This document shows positions 16,758-24,878 of a stretch of 64,000 nt of DNA, one piece after another (the stretch's first letter is position 1; each line of letters begins with the position of its first letter). The notes under the pieces were generated by a model. It searched no databases and was not told the DNA's origin. It saw nothing but the letters and a program-made list of their open reading frames with translations. A program made the translations under genes and the position numbers. The DNA is from Bradyrhizobium sp. Ai1a-2 (lineage in GTDB: Bacteria > Pseudomonadota > Alphaproteobacteria > Rhizobiales > Xanthobacteraceae), in assembly GCF_000426245.1 (NCBI RefSeq), contig NZ_AUEZ01000036.1:27478-91477 (forward strand). Reading direction: 5' to 3'.

Positions 16758-17801
16758 ATGGCTACGACATTCATTTCCTCCAGCTCGATCTCGACGACGT
16801 TGCGCATCGCGGCCATGAAGAGCCAGACCGCGATCGCGCAAGCGACGAAGGAGGCGACGAACGGCCGCTTTGCCGATGTGGGGCGCGAGCTTGGCGCACT
16901 CGCCGGTCGCGATGTGACGCTCAGGGCCGATCTGCTCGATCTCGACAAGCTGGTGGACACCAATGCCCTTATCTCCGGACGGCTCGACATATCGCAGCAG
17001 CGGGTGGGCGAGCTGATCAGCACGGCGCAATCCTTCCAGAAGGATTTGTTTGCGGCGCGCAATTCCGCCAACGGCGGCAACGTCATCCTGCAGCCGTCGC
17101 GCGCCAACCTCGACAGCCTGATCGGGGCGCTGAACGTCACGATGGATGGCCAATATCTGTTCGGCGGCATCAATACCGGCGTGCAGCCGATGACGGGCTA
17201 CGCGACCGGCTCGACCAGCAAGAACGCTGTCGATGCCGCGTTCCTGGTGAATTTCGGCTTTACGCAGACTGATCCGGCGGTGTCAGGCATCAGCGCCGCG
17301 GCGATGCAGAACTTCCTGGATACGACGTTCAAGGCGCAGTTCGACGATCCGGCCTGGGGTGCAAACTGGTCGACCGCTTCCGATCAGGTGATGCGGAGCC
17401 GCATCTCGACGACGGAGACGATCGACTCCTCAGTCAGCGCCAACGAACCTGCATTTCGCAAGCTGGCGATGGCCTACACGATGCTGAGCGACCTTGGCAC
17501 GCAGAACCTCAACCAGAATGCGTTCCAGGCGGTGATCGACAAGGCGACCGAAATCATCGGTGGCGCGATCAATGATCTGGCCGGCGTGGGCGCCAAATTG
17601 GGAACGGCCCAGGAGCAGACGACCAATGCCACGAGCCGCCTCAAAATCCAGAGCGATCTGATCACGAAGCAGGTCACGGCGATGGAAGCGGTCGATCCGG
17701 CAGAAGCATCGGTCCGTGTTACCAACCTGAAAAACCAATTGGACATGTCGCTGGCGCTTACGGCTCGCATTCAGCAGCTCAGCATCCTCAACTATCTCTG
17801 A
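16758..17801 (+). CDS. flgL: Flagellar hook-associated protein 3 FlgL
   Basis: 347 residues; HAP3, the second junction protein, related to flagellin. N-terminal helix (SISTTLRIAAMKSQTAIAQA, TKEATNGRFADVGRELG) and C-terminal helix (VRVTNLKNQLDMSLALTARI, QQLSILNYL) resemble flagellin ends. The GALNVTMDGQYLFGGINTGV segment is typical of FlgL. An AACGGT ribosome region lies just upstream, with 4 bases between flgK and flgL. Confidence 0.94.
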   Translation: MATTFISSSSISTTLRIAAMKSQTAIAQATKEATNGRFADVGRELGALAGRDVTLRADLLDLDKLVDTNALISGRLDISQQRVGELISTAQSFQKDLFAARNSANGGNVILQPSRANLDSLIGALNVTMDGQYLFGGINTGVQPMTGYATGSTSKNAVDAAFLVNFGFTQTDPAVSGISAAAMQNFLDTTFKAQFDDPAWGANWSTASDQVMRSRISTTETIDSSVSANEPAFRKLAMAYTMLSDLGTQNLNQNAFQAVIDKATEIIGGAINDLAGVGAKLGTAQEQTTNATSRLKIQSDLITKQVTAMEAVDPAEASVRVTNLKNQLDMSLALTARIQQLSILNYL

Positions 17802-17838
17802 TCGGCAATCCGTCAGTAACCAGCCGGCTGCGAGTTAA

Positions 17839-18186
17839 ATGACATTATCCAGTTACGACGCGGTGATCGAAGATAGCGGGCGGGAGGCGCGTGCCCGCGA
17901 GCAACAGGCCCTGAACCACGGGATCGATCTGTTGAGGCGCCTGCAGAGCGGGGATCTTCCGCCGCCGGAGGATGCCGAGGCGTTGCTGTTCGTTCGAAGG
18001 CTCTGGGCGTTCTTCGTGGAGGACCTCTCCAGCCCCCGCAATGGGCTTCCGGAAAAGTTGCGCGCCGATCTTATCTCGATCGGCCTGTGGATCATCAAGG
18101 AAGCGGACCGGATTCGGCAGGAGAGTTCCGGCGACGTTGCGGAGCTCGTCGCGATCAACGTCATCATTCGAGACGCGCTCGCATGA
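17839..18186 (+). CDS. flaF: Flagellar biosynthesis regulatory protein FlaF
   Basis: 115 residues. Matches FlaF, an alphaproteobacterial chaperone/regulator that promotes flagellin synthesis and secretion and counteracts FlbT. Key segments: EQQALNHGIDLLRRLQSG, RRLWAFFVEDLSSPRNGLPE, KLRADLISIGLWIIKEADRI. Immediately upstream of and overlapping flbT by 4 bases, the conserved flaF-flbT arrangement. Confidence 0.93.
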   Translation: MTLSSYDAVIEDSGREARAREQQALNHGIDLLRRLQSGDLPPPEDAEALLFVRRLWAFFVEDLSSPRNGLPEKLRADLISIGLWIIKEADRIRQESSGDVAELVAINVIIRDALA

Positions 18187-18605
18187 AGAAGCCGATCTGT
18201 ATTTCGCTGCGCGGCGGCGAGCGGATCTACGTGAACGGAGCGGTGCTCCGGGTCGACCGCAAGGTGACTCTCGAGCTGATCAATGACGTGACGTTTCTGC
18301 TCGAGAGCCAGGTCATGCAGGTCACGGACGCGACGACCCCGCTGCGCCAGCTTTATTTCGTCGTCCAGCTCATGCTCATGAGCCCTCATGACGTCGAAGA
18401 GGCAAAATCGGTCTATCGGCAGCAGCGGTCCGGCTTGCTCGCAGCCACCGAAAACGCAGAGATCCTGGACGGCCTGGAACAGATCGAGAAACTGGTCGAA
18501 TCGAAACGATACTATGAAGCTTTGCGCAGAACTCGCGCTCTGTTCGAGATTGAACAGCAGATCATGACGGGCGGCGACCTGCCGAGGCCCGTCGAAGTCG
18601 CGTGA
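18183..18605 (+). CDS. flbT: Flagellin translational regulator FlbT
   Basis: 140 residues from ATG 18183; the longer open frame upstream lies inside flaF. It matches FlbT: SLRGGERIYVNGAVLRVDRK, VTLELINDVTFLLESQVMQV, TTPLRQLYFVVQLMLMSPHD. In Caulobacter FlbT binds the 5' leader of flagellin mRNA and destabilises it. A plausible target in this window is the structured leader at 5836-5941. Overlap with flaF supports coupled translation. Confidence 0.94.
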   Translation: MKKPICISLRGGERIYVNGAVLRVDRKVTLELINDVTFLLESQVMQVTDATTPLRQLYFVVQLMLMSPHDVEEAKSVYRQQRSGLLAATENAEILDGLEQIEKLVESKRYYEALRRTRALFEIEQQIMTGGDLPRPVEVA

Positions 18606-18622
18606 AGCATCAGGAGGACGAT

Positions 18623-19033
18623 ATGAACGTTGACAGCGTGAATTCTCCAAACTCGGCGGCGAACAAGAGCTCGGAATCCTCGTCCACGCCGGCAACGGTG
18701 GACTACAATCAGTTCTTGCAACTCCTGATCGCGCAGATGAAGAACCAGGATCCGACCAGTCCAACGGACATGTCGCAGTACATGAGTCAGTTCGCGCAGC
18801 TATCCGCCGTCGAACAGGCGATGCAGACGAACGCCAAGCTCGATACGCTGCTGTCCTCCAGCGCATTGGCCCAGGCCGAAAGCCTGGTCGGACGCACGGT
18901 GTCATTTACGAGCTCTGAAGGCGAGGATATCAAAGGCAAGATCATGTCGGTGCGGATCATTCAGGGCGGTGCCGTGGCGACACTCGAAAATGGCGTCGAC
19001 GTGCAGCTTGGGCCGGGCATCACGATCAGCTAG
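18623..19033 (+). CDS. flgD: Flagellar hook assembly protein FlgD
   Basis: 136 residues from ATG 18623, chosen over the in-frame GTG at 18602 because AGGAGG sits at 18611-18616. FlgD is the scaffold that caps the growing hook. The N-terminal signature YNQFLQLLIAQMKNQDPTSP followed by SQYMSQFAQLSAVEQAMQTN is clear. It is short compared with enterobacterial FlgD (about 230), lacking most of the C-terminal Tudor/FnIII region, which is normal in rhizobia. Followed by fliQ after 2 bases. Confidence 0.95.
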   Translation: MNVDSVNSPNSAANKSSESSSTPATVDYNQFLQLLIAQMKNQDPTSPTDMSQYMSQFAQLSAVEQAMQTNAKLDTLLSSSALAQAESLVGRTVSFTSSEGEDIKGKIMSVRIIQGGAVATLENGVDVQLGPGITIS

Positions 19034-19035
19034 CC

Positions 19036-19302
19036 ATGAACGAACGCGACGCTCTCGACATCGTCCAGCAGGCGATCTGGACCATCATCGTTGTCTCTGG
19101 TCCCGCGGTCGGAGCCGCGATGATTGTCGGCATCCTGATTGCGCTGCTGCAGGCGTTGACACAGGTGCAGGAGATGACGCTGACCTTTATTCCGAAGATC
19201 GTGGTCATGCTGATCGTGGTCGCGGTCTCCGGCTCGTTCATCGGCGCGCACATTTACGCCTTCACCGAACTGCTCTACTCGCGGATCGAGCACGGATTCT
19301 AG
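19036..19302 (+). CDS. fliQ: Flagellar type III export gate protein FliQ
   Basis: 88 residues with two membrane helices (IIVVSGPAVGAAMIVGILIA and VVMLIVVAVSGSFIGAHI) separated by the conserved LLQALTQVQEMTLTFIPKI loop. Part of the FliPQR export gate. It starts 2 bases after flgD; the TAG stop lies inside the left arm of a 20-bp inverted repeat that may end the operon. Confidence 0.95.
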   Translation: MNERDALDIVQQAIWTIIVVSGPAVGAAMIVGILIALLQALTQVQEMTLTFIPKIVVMLIVVAVSGSFIGAHIYAFTELLYSRIEHGF

Positions 19303-19397
19303 AGCTTCGGTTCTGATGGAATCAGAACCGAAGCTCTAGATTCTCTCTTTGAGGCGTTTTCTTCACGCGAACCGGTATCCACTTCGCTCGAAAACGC
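19298..19397. repeat. Palindromic element with 20-bp perfect hairpin after fliQ
   Basis: Perfect 20-bp inverted repeat (19298-19317 with 19321-19340), 3-base loop, containing GGTTCTGAT/ATCAGAACC, followed by a pyrimidine run (TTCTCTCTTT) as in a rho-independent terminator. Next comes a second palindrome, GCGTTTTC (19354-19361) with GAAAACGC (19390-19397), enclosing an ACCGGT core. A related copy lies in opposite orientation at 56304-56372. The hairpin probably terminates the flgE-fliQ transcript and separates flhA. Confidence 0.8.
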
Positions 19398-19480
19398 TCC
19401 GGAGCGGGACGTCGTCGCCACCACCTTCGCGCAAGCTAGGCGCTGCAAGGTGTTGATATGACGGTGTCGCAGGAATCCTC

Positions 19481-21568
19481 ATGGCCCAAGCACTAAGCCC
19501 AGCTCTTCCGAGCGAGCGTCGGATTGGTGCCGACGTTGCCTTTGCGGTCGGAATCGTCGCCATCCTGACGATCCTGGTTCTGCCGGTCCCCTCTGTCCTG
19601 ATCGATGTCGGTCTCGCCTTCTCGATCGCGCTCTCGGCGCTGATCCTGATGGTGGCGCTGTGGATTCAGCGGCCGCTGGACTTTTCGGCCTTCCCGACGG
19701 TGCTCTTGATTGCGACCATTCTTCGCCTCGCGCTGAACGTGGCGACGACGCGGGTGATCCTGTCGCGCGGGGCCGAAGGCGAGCACGCGGCCGGTTACGT
19801 CGTGGCCGGATTCTCGAAATTCGTGATGGGCGGCGACTTCGTCATCGGTCTCATCATCTTCGCCATTCTTGTCACGGTCAATTTTGTCGTGATCACCAAG
19901 GGCGCCACGCGTATCGCCGAGGTCGGCGCCCGTTTTACGCTCGATGCGATCCCGGGCAAGCAAATGGCGATCGATGCCGATCTGTCAGCCGGGCTGATCG
20001 ACGACAAGGAGGCACAGCGCCGGCGCAGGGAACTGGAGGAGGAGAGTGCCTTCTTCGGCGCCATGGATGGTGCCTCGAAATTCGTGCGCGGCGATGCCAT
20101 TGCCGGGCTGATCATCACTGCGATCAACATATTCGGCGGAATCGTCATCGGCGTGGTCCACCACGGCCTCCCGCTGGCGCGTGCGGCGGATATCTTCACC
20201 AAGCTTTCCGTCGGTGACGGTCTGGTCTCGCAGATCCCGGCGCTTATCGTCTCCCTTTCGGCTGGCCTGCTGGTTTCGAAGGGCGGCACGAGGGGATCGG
20301 CCGAGCAGACGGTGCTGAGGCAGCTCGGCGGCTATCCGCGCGCGCAGTCGGTGGCCGCGCTCATGATGTTCGTTCTGGGAATGCTGCCAGGCCTGCCGCT
20401 GCTGCCCTTTGCCTTCCTGGGTGGCGTGATGGCGTTCATGAGCTACGCGCTTCCGCGCCGGCAGGCGGCAAGACGGCAGCAGGAGGAGGCGCTTGCGGCG
20501 CAGGAGCGCGAGCGATCGCAGGCCGAGTCGAAAGAATCGATCAAGGAATACCTGAAGACGGCGGACGTCGAGCTCTGCGTCGGAACCCAGCTGGCGGTTC
20601 AAATGCTGCATTCGCATGGGGAACTTGCGCATCGTGTCAGCAAGATACGACGCCGCTTCGCGACCCAATACGGGTTTGTGATTCCCGAGATCAAATTGAC
20701 GGACGACATGTCCATCGGGCCGAAGAGCTACCGCATCAAGATACACGGCACGATCGTGGCGCAGCACGAGCTTCGCATCGGCGAGGTTCTCGTGCTTCTT
20801 GATGGTGTTCGCAAACCGGACGTGCCGGGCGACGAGACGGTGGAGCCGGCCTTTGGCATGAAGGCGATGTGGATCCCTGAGACCTTCCTCGAAGAGGTCA
20901 AGCGGGATGGCTTCAAGGTTGCGGACAACATTTCCGTCCTTCTCACCCATTTGAGCGAGATCATTCGTGGCAACCTGTCCCAGCTCCTCTCCTACAAGGA
21001 CATGCGGGCCCTGCTGGACCGGCTCGATCCCGAGTACAAGCGACTCATCGAGGATATCTGCCCGTCGCAAATCTCCTATTCAGGCCTGCAGGCGGTCCTC
21101 AAGCTGCTGCTTGCCGAGCGCATCTCGATCAGGAATCTGCATCTGATTCTCGAAGCCGTTGCGGAAATCGCGCCTTTCATCCGCCGCGCCGAACATATCG
21201 CAGAGCACGTTCGCATGCGCATCGCACAGCAGATCTGCGGCGACTTTGCCGACAACGGGGTGCTGAAAGTGCTGCGGCTCGGAAACCGCTGGGATCTCGC
21301 ATTTCATCAAAGCCTCAAACGCGATGCCAAGGGCGAGATTGTGGAATTCGACGCCGATCCTCGCCTTGTCGAGCAATTCGCTGCGGATGTCTCGACCGCG
21401 GTTCGAAAGGCAATGGGGCAGGGCGAAAGCGTGGTGCTCGTCGCGCCCCCGGAAGTTCGTCCATATGTCCGCATGATCACGGAACGGGTGTTCCCGACCC
21501 TGCCGGTGTTGTCGCATGTCGAGATCGCGCGTGGTGTGGAGGTGAAGTCGCTCGGAGCAATTTCTTGA
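19481..21568 (+). CDS. flhA: Flagellar type III export gate protein FlhA
   Basis: 695 residues, full length. The N-terminal half has about eight membrane helices and the FHIPEP signature region (FSAFPTVLLIATILRLALNV, ATTRVILSRGAEGEHAAGYV, GDFVIGLIIFAILVTVNFVV, EVGARFTLDAIPGKQMAIDA). The C-terminal cytoplasmic domain that binds substrate-chaperone complexes is complete (about residues 345-695). Starts 178 bases after fliQ, beyond the palindromic element, and so probably from its own promoter. The stop overlaps the fliR start. Confidence 0.97.
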   Translation: MAQALSPALPSERRIGADVAFAVGIVAILTILVLPVPSVLIDVGLAFSIALSALILMVALWIQRPLDFSAFPTVLLIATILRLALNVATTRVILSRGAEGEHAAGYVVAGFSKFVMGGDFVIGLIIFAILVTVNFVVITKGATRIAEVGARFTLDAIPGKQMAIDADLSAGLIDDKEAQRRRRELEEESAFFGAMDGASKFVRGDAIAGLIITAINIFGGIVIGVVHHGLPLARAADIFTKLSVGDGLVSQIPALIVSLSAGLLVSKGGTRGSAEQTVLRQLGGYPRAQSVAALMMFVLGMLPGLPLLPFAFLGGVMAFMSYALPRRQAARRQQEEALAAQERERSQAESKESIKEYLKTADVELCVGTQLAVQMLHSHGELAHRVSKIRRRFATQYGFVIPEIKLTDDMSIGPKSYRIKIHGTIVAQHELRIGEVLVLLDGVRKPDVPGDETVEPAFGMKAMWIPETFLEEVKRDGFKVADNISVLLTHLSEIIRGNLSQLLSYKDMRALLDRLDPEYKRLIEDICPSQISYSGLQAVLKLLLAERISIRNLHLILEAVAEIAPFIRRAEHIAEHVRMRIAQQICGDFADNGVLKVLRLGNRWDLAFHQSLKRDAKGEIVEFDADPRLVEQFAADVSTAVRKAMGQGESVVLVAPPEVRPYVRMITERVFPTLPVLSHVEIARGVEVKSLGAIS

Positions 21569-22314
21569 TCGCGAGCGTATCAGGCTCCGTGCTCGCCACT
21601 TTTCTGATCTTCTGCCGGGTCGGCACGTGCCTGATGATCGCGCCGGGATTTTCGCGTTCCAATATTCCGGTGCAGGTCCGGCTGTTTCTGGCCATCAACG
21701 TCACCCTGATGCTGGCGCCCTTGCTCGAAGCCGCCTTACGCCCTGTCGTGGAGGCGGCCGCGATGGCGGCCATCGTCCGTGCGATCATGTCGGAGCTGGT
21801 GATCGGCCTCCTGATTGGCCTGATCGCCCGGGTGTTCTTTCTCGCCCTGGAAACAGTGGCGACGATGGCGGCATCCGCGATCGGGCTCAGCGGAATAGCC
21901 GGAACGGCGGAAGACGGCGAACACATGCCGGCCCTCGTGCCGTTCATCACATTGCCGGCGATCGTCCTGTTCTTCATGACCGATCAGCATTGGGAGCTGC
22001 TTCGCGGGCTCATCGGCTCTTATCGGATCTGGACGCCGGCGGCCGGCATAAGCGGGGAGACCGGGCTCTCCGAGCTTACCGATCATCTCTCGCAGGCGTT
22101 CATCCTGGCGCTCAGGGTGGCCAGCCCGTTCGTCATTTACGGGGTCATCGTCAATTTCGCGCTCGGACTCGCCAACAAGCTGACGCCAAGCATTCCCGTC
22201 TATTTCATTTCGCTGCCCTTCGTGCTGTTCGGCGGCCTCATGCTGGTCTACCTCACCAGTCGCGAACTCGTGCTGCAGTTCACTATCGCATTTTCATCAT
22301 GGCTGACCGGTTGA
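21565..22314 (+). CDS. fliR: Flagellar type III export gate protein FliR
   Basis: 249 residues with about six membrane helices. Conserved FliR features: FLIFCRVGTCLMIAPGFSRS, IPVQVRLFLAINVTLMLAP, the ELVIGLLIGLIARVFFLALE helix and FALGLANKLTPSIPVYFISL near the C-terminus. The start is a TTG that overlaps the flhA TGA, consistent with translational coupling. No flhB is present in the window. Confidence 0.95.
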   Translation: MIASVSGSVLATFLIFCRVGTCLMIAPGFSRSNIPVQVRLFLAINVTLMLAPLLEAALRPVVEAAAMAAIVRAIMSELVIGLLIGLIARVFFLALETVATMAASAIGLSGIAGTAEDGEHMPALVPFITLPAIVLFFMTDQHWELLRGLIGSYRIWTPAAGISGETGLSELTDHLSQAFILALRVASPFVIYGVIVNFALGLANKLTPSIPVYFISLPFVLFGGLMLVYLTSRELVLQFTIAFSSWLTG

Positions 22315-22321
22315 TCGACGC

Positions 22322-22753
22322 ATGAAATCAAGGGATCGCAAAATCCGTCGCATTGCCGCCGTCCAGGCGAAGATGCATCGCCTCGCGCAATGGGAGCTGA
22401 TGGAGTGTAACGCGAAGGAGCACGAACTGCAGGAGCGCCAGCGTCGGATCATCGAGGGCTTCAACGACGCGAACGGCGTGCCGCCACTGGCGGCGCAAAC
22501 CGCGGGCCAGAATCTGAGGACCGCGAGCGTCGAACAGGGCGTGCTTGCCAAGGCGAAGGAGCGGATCGCCTCGCACGCAATGAGCGAGGCGCGCAAGCTG
22601 AAGCAGGTGCTTCGGATGGCCGGGACGGCTGCACAGCAGGCGTTTCGAGAGCGGGAACAGCGCGTCCTTGAGGAAATAACTGAAGCGGCGGCGAAACGGC
22701 CGTCCGGGAGAATGCAGGGCAATGAAACCGGGTCGGCAAGTGAGGGCGCATGA
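22322..22753 (+). CDS. FliJ-like flagellar coiled-coil protein
   Basis: 143 residues, almost wholly alpha-helical and charged, with heptads across residues 1-125 (RIAAVQAKMHRLAQWELMEC, KAKERIASHAMSEARKLKQV). The size, composition and position after fliR suggest a FliJ-type export chaperone/ATPase stalk protein. FliJ proteins share little sequence, so this rests on shape and context. It starts 7 bases after fliR and overlaps the next gene by 4 bases. Confidence 0.55.
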   Translation: MKSRDRKIRRIAAVQAKMHRLAQWELMECNAKEHELQERQRRIIEGFNDANGVPPLAAQTAGQNLRTASVEQGVLAKAKERIASHAMSEARKLKQVLRMAGTAAQQAFREREQRVLEEITEAAAKRPSGRMQGNETGSASEGA

Positions 22754-23229
22754 TGGTCACTCCCGTACCGGATCTTATCCTGGATGTGATGGAGGCCGCA
22801 GATCCGGCCTCCCAGCGCGTGGCCGCTGGCAGGCTTGAGCGCGCGTCATCTGCAGGCGGCGAGGACTTCGCCGCGGCGGTGGACCGGAAGATCGAGGCAG
22901 GCGCGCTGGAACGACCCGCAGCATCCGAGCAAGGCACGAGCGGTTTGCGCGGCGCGATCGACGGCAGCGGGCACGCCACGATCATCAAGAAGGCTGATAC
23001 CGATCGCGCCGTCTATCGGAAGTTCGAAGCGTTCGTCCTGCAGACATTCGTCGAGTCGATGCTGCCGCAGGACGCCAGCGAAGTCTTCGGCAAAGGAACC
23101 GCCGGCACGATCTGGCGGTCGATGCTGGCTGAGCAGATCGGCAATGAGATGGCCAAGGGTGAGGGGATAGGAATTGCCAAGCAGCTGGCGAAATCCCGCG
23201 CTGTCAATTCCGCGACGGGTAAAGGCTAA
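22750..23229 (+). CDS. flgJ: FlgJ-like rod-binding protein without muramidase domain
   Basis: 159 residues corresponding to the N-terminal rod-binding half of FlgJ. The diagnostic part is residues 85-150: YRKFEAFVLQTFVESMLPQD, ASEVFGKGTAGTIWRSMLAE, QIGNEMAKGEGIGIAKQLAK. The C-terminal muramidase of enterobacterial FlgJ is absent, as usual in alphaproteobacteria; the separate transglycosylase at 13229-13834 may supply it. A tandem ATG gives an alternative start at 22753. Confidence 0.85.
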   Translation: MMVTPVPDLILDVMEAADPASQRVAAGRLERASSAGGEDFAAAVDRKIEAGALERPAASEQGTSGLRGAIDGSGHATIIKKADTDRAVYRKFEAFVLQTFVESMLPQDASEVFGKGTAGTIWRSMLAEQIGNEMAKGEGIGIAKQLAKSRAVNSATGKG

Positions 23230-23252
23230 CTTGCAGCAAGATGGGCGCTACG

Positions 23253-23750
23253 ATGAATCAGAATGACGAGCAGCAACAAACGTTGGATATCCTCGAGGCG
23301 CAGGAGCGGGCAGCTTCTGAGGGAGGCGGGTTGCAAGCGCTGCCGCAACCACCGCTGCCTGGGCTCACGGATGCGCAAGACATCGCCGCTCAATGGCTCG
23401 GAACCAGCTCCAACGTGTTGAATGCGATCGAGCGGCTCACGGCAACCATTGACGAGGAAACCGACAGGCTTGAGAGCCGGACGCAGGTCGATTTCGACTC
23501 CTTTAGTCAGCGCAAGAATCGTGGCCTGCTCGAACTGACAAGGGCCATGCGGCTGACGCAAGGGGTCGAGTTCGACCCGCGCGTGGTCGCGCACCTGACG
23601 CGCCTGCGGGCAAGCCTTGTAAGAAATCAAGCCGCATTGCAAATGCATCTCGATGCCGTTCGCGAGGTTTCGGCGATCATCGCGAGGTCGATCCAGGAAG
23701 TTGAATCGGACGGTACATACTCATTGATGGGGCCGGGCGGATGCAAATAG
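23253..23750 (+). CDS. Helical flagellar cluster protein, FlgN-like
   Basis: 165 residues from ATG 23253; another ATG at 23241 is possible. Mostly helical: NVLNAIERLTATIDEETDRL, SRTQVDFDSFSQRKNRGLLE, LTRAMRLTQGVEFDPRVVAH. The 'sleep on a pair of long helices' shape and size recall FlgN, the chaperone for FlgK and FlgL, both encoded here, but no signature is decisive. The 3' end overlaps the next gene by 10 bases. Confidence 0.5.
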   Translation: MNQNDEQQQTLDILEAQERAASEGGGLQALPQPPLPGLTDAQDIAAQWLGTSSNVLNAIERLTATIDEETDRLESRTQVDFDSFSQRKNRGLLELTRAMRLTQGVEFDPRVVAHLTRLRASLVRNQAALQMHLDAVREVSAIIARSIQEVESDGTYSLMGPGGCK

Positions 23751-24199
23751 TCAGGCTGTTGGTGGCTGGCGTCTGGGCCTGCATCGTTACCGTCGGCGCA
23801 AGCCTGGCTCTGTCATATTGGAAGGAAGGACACGCCGCGCCCGCTGCCAGGGAGGATTACGCGGGCGGCCTCGTCTACGAGAAGACCAGGGTGATCAACG
23901 TGCCGATGATCGCGGAAGGCAGCGTCCAAGGCTACATCGTTGCACAGTTCGTCTTCACGGCCGATGCAACGGTGCTTCGTCAGCTTCCGGTGCCGCCTGA
24001 GGCCTTTGTCGTGGACGAGGCATTCCGGAATATCTATTCCGACGAGAATCTCGACTTCAAGAACCTCGCTCGGTTCGACCTCGCCCACTTTGCACGCACG
24101 GTCAGAGAGCACGTCAACAAGCGCCTTCAGGCTGACGTCTTGCAGGACATGCTCGTGCAGGATTTCAATTATGTCTCGAGGGATCAAATTCGCCGTTAG
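23741..24199 (+). CDS. Membrane-anchored hypothetical protein of the flagellar cluster
   Basis: 152 residues. One N-terminal membrane helix (LLVAGVWACIVTVGASLALS) and a periplasmic domain with beta strands (YEKTRVINVPMIAEGSVQGY, IVAQFVFTADATVLRQLPVP) and a C-terminal helical part (FAHFARTVREHVNKRL-like). The topology resembles FliL, but I recognise no clear family. Starts within the end of the preceding gene, so it is the last gene of the + strand flagellar run; its 3' end overlaps the convergent regulator gene by 35 bases. Confidence 0.7.
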   Translation: MQIVRLLVAGVWACIVTVGASLALSYWKEGHAAPAAREDYAGGLVYEKTRVINVPMIAEGSVQGYIVAQFVFTADATVLRQLPVPPEAFVVDEAFRNIYSDENLDFKNLARFDLAHFARTVREHVNKRLQADVLQDMLVQDFNYVSRDQIRR

Positions 24200-24878
24200 A
24201 CCGCTTTCTCAAGTCGTCGAGACGGTATCCCATATAGCGCTTTGACTCGATCGGATCGTAGCCGAGATGGTTGCGGAGCTTCTTGCGAAGCTTGCTGACA
24301 TGCCCCTCGATCACGTTTTCGTCGAAGCTCGCGTCGAAAAGACCGTAGATCGCGTTGAAGAGCTGGGTCTTTGTAAGCCACTTTCCCTGGTGGGCGACCA
24401 GGTGCTCGAGAATACGCAGCTCGCGACGCGGCAGGGCCAGCGTGCTGCCGCCGATCTCGGGATCACGGCCGTCAAGGAAAACGCGGATCAGGCTCGTCGG
24501 CGTGTCCGCTGATTGACCGACGGTTCGCCGGCGGATGACGGCCGTGCGAACGAGTATCTCGCGAACATGGATCGGAACATGAACGACGTCGTCGACGCCG
24601 GCTTCGAACAATTCGATCGTATCCCTGAGCTGCTTCAGGTTGTTCAGGGCGATGATTGGCGCGTGAGACTTGTTGCGGATGCTCTTGGGAATGCTCGTCC
24701 GGTCCGAGCAGTCCCCCAGGATAAACGCCCCGATTGCCAATACGTCATTGCCTACGGCAGATTGCAGCCATTCGCGAAAATCTTTCGATGAGAAGCCGAT
24801 CGAAACCACGCCTTCGCGATCGAATCCTGCTGCGTAGCCTCGTGTAACGGTCTCCCGATCATCGATGACGATGAACAT
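24165..24878 (-). CDS. ftcR: FtcR/LafR-type flagellar transcriptional regulator (atypical OmpR-family response regulator)
   Basis: 237 residues from ATG 24878 (the frame is open further upstream without a better start). The N-terminal receiver-like domain keeps the acidic pair D6-D7 (VIDDRE), but the canonical lysine before the last strand is missing: the usual K-P reads V-P in GVDDVVHVPI (V101). The C-terminal winged helix is OmpR-type (LPRRELRILEHLVAHQGKWL, NVIEGHVSKLRKKLRNHL). Known: FtcR in Brucella, Rem in Sinorhizobium and LafR in Bradyrhizobium are phosphorylation-independent activators of flagellar genes. Convergent with the cluster, it is the likely local regulator. Confidence 0.88.
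   Translation of the reverse strand: MFIVIDDRETVTRGYAAGFDREGVVSIGFSSKDFREWLQSAVGNDVLAIGAFILGDCSDRTSIPKSIRNKSHAPIIALNNLKQLRDTIELFEAGVDDVVHVPIHVREILVRTAVIRRRTVGQSADTPTSLIRVFLDGRDPEIGGSTLALPRRELRILEHLVAHQGKWLTKTQLFNAIYGLFDASFDENVIEGHVSKLRKKLRNHLGYDPIESKRYMGYRLDDLRKRSNGEFDPSRHN

Noticed and set aside
19985..21070. 361-codon - strand ORF inside flhA
   Set aside because: Mirror frame of flhA; composition not protein-like.
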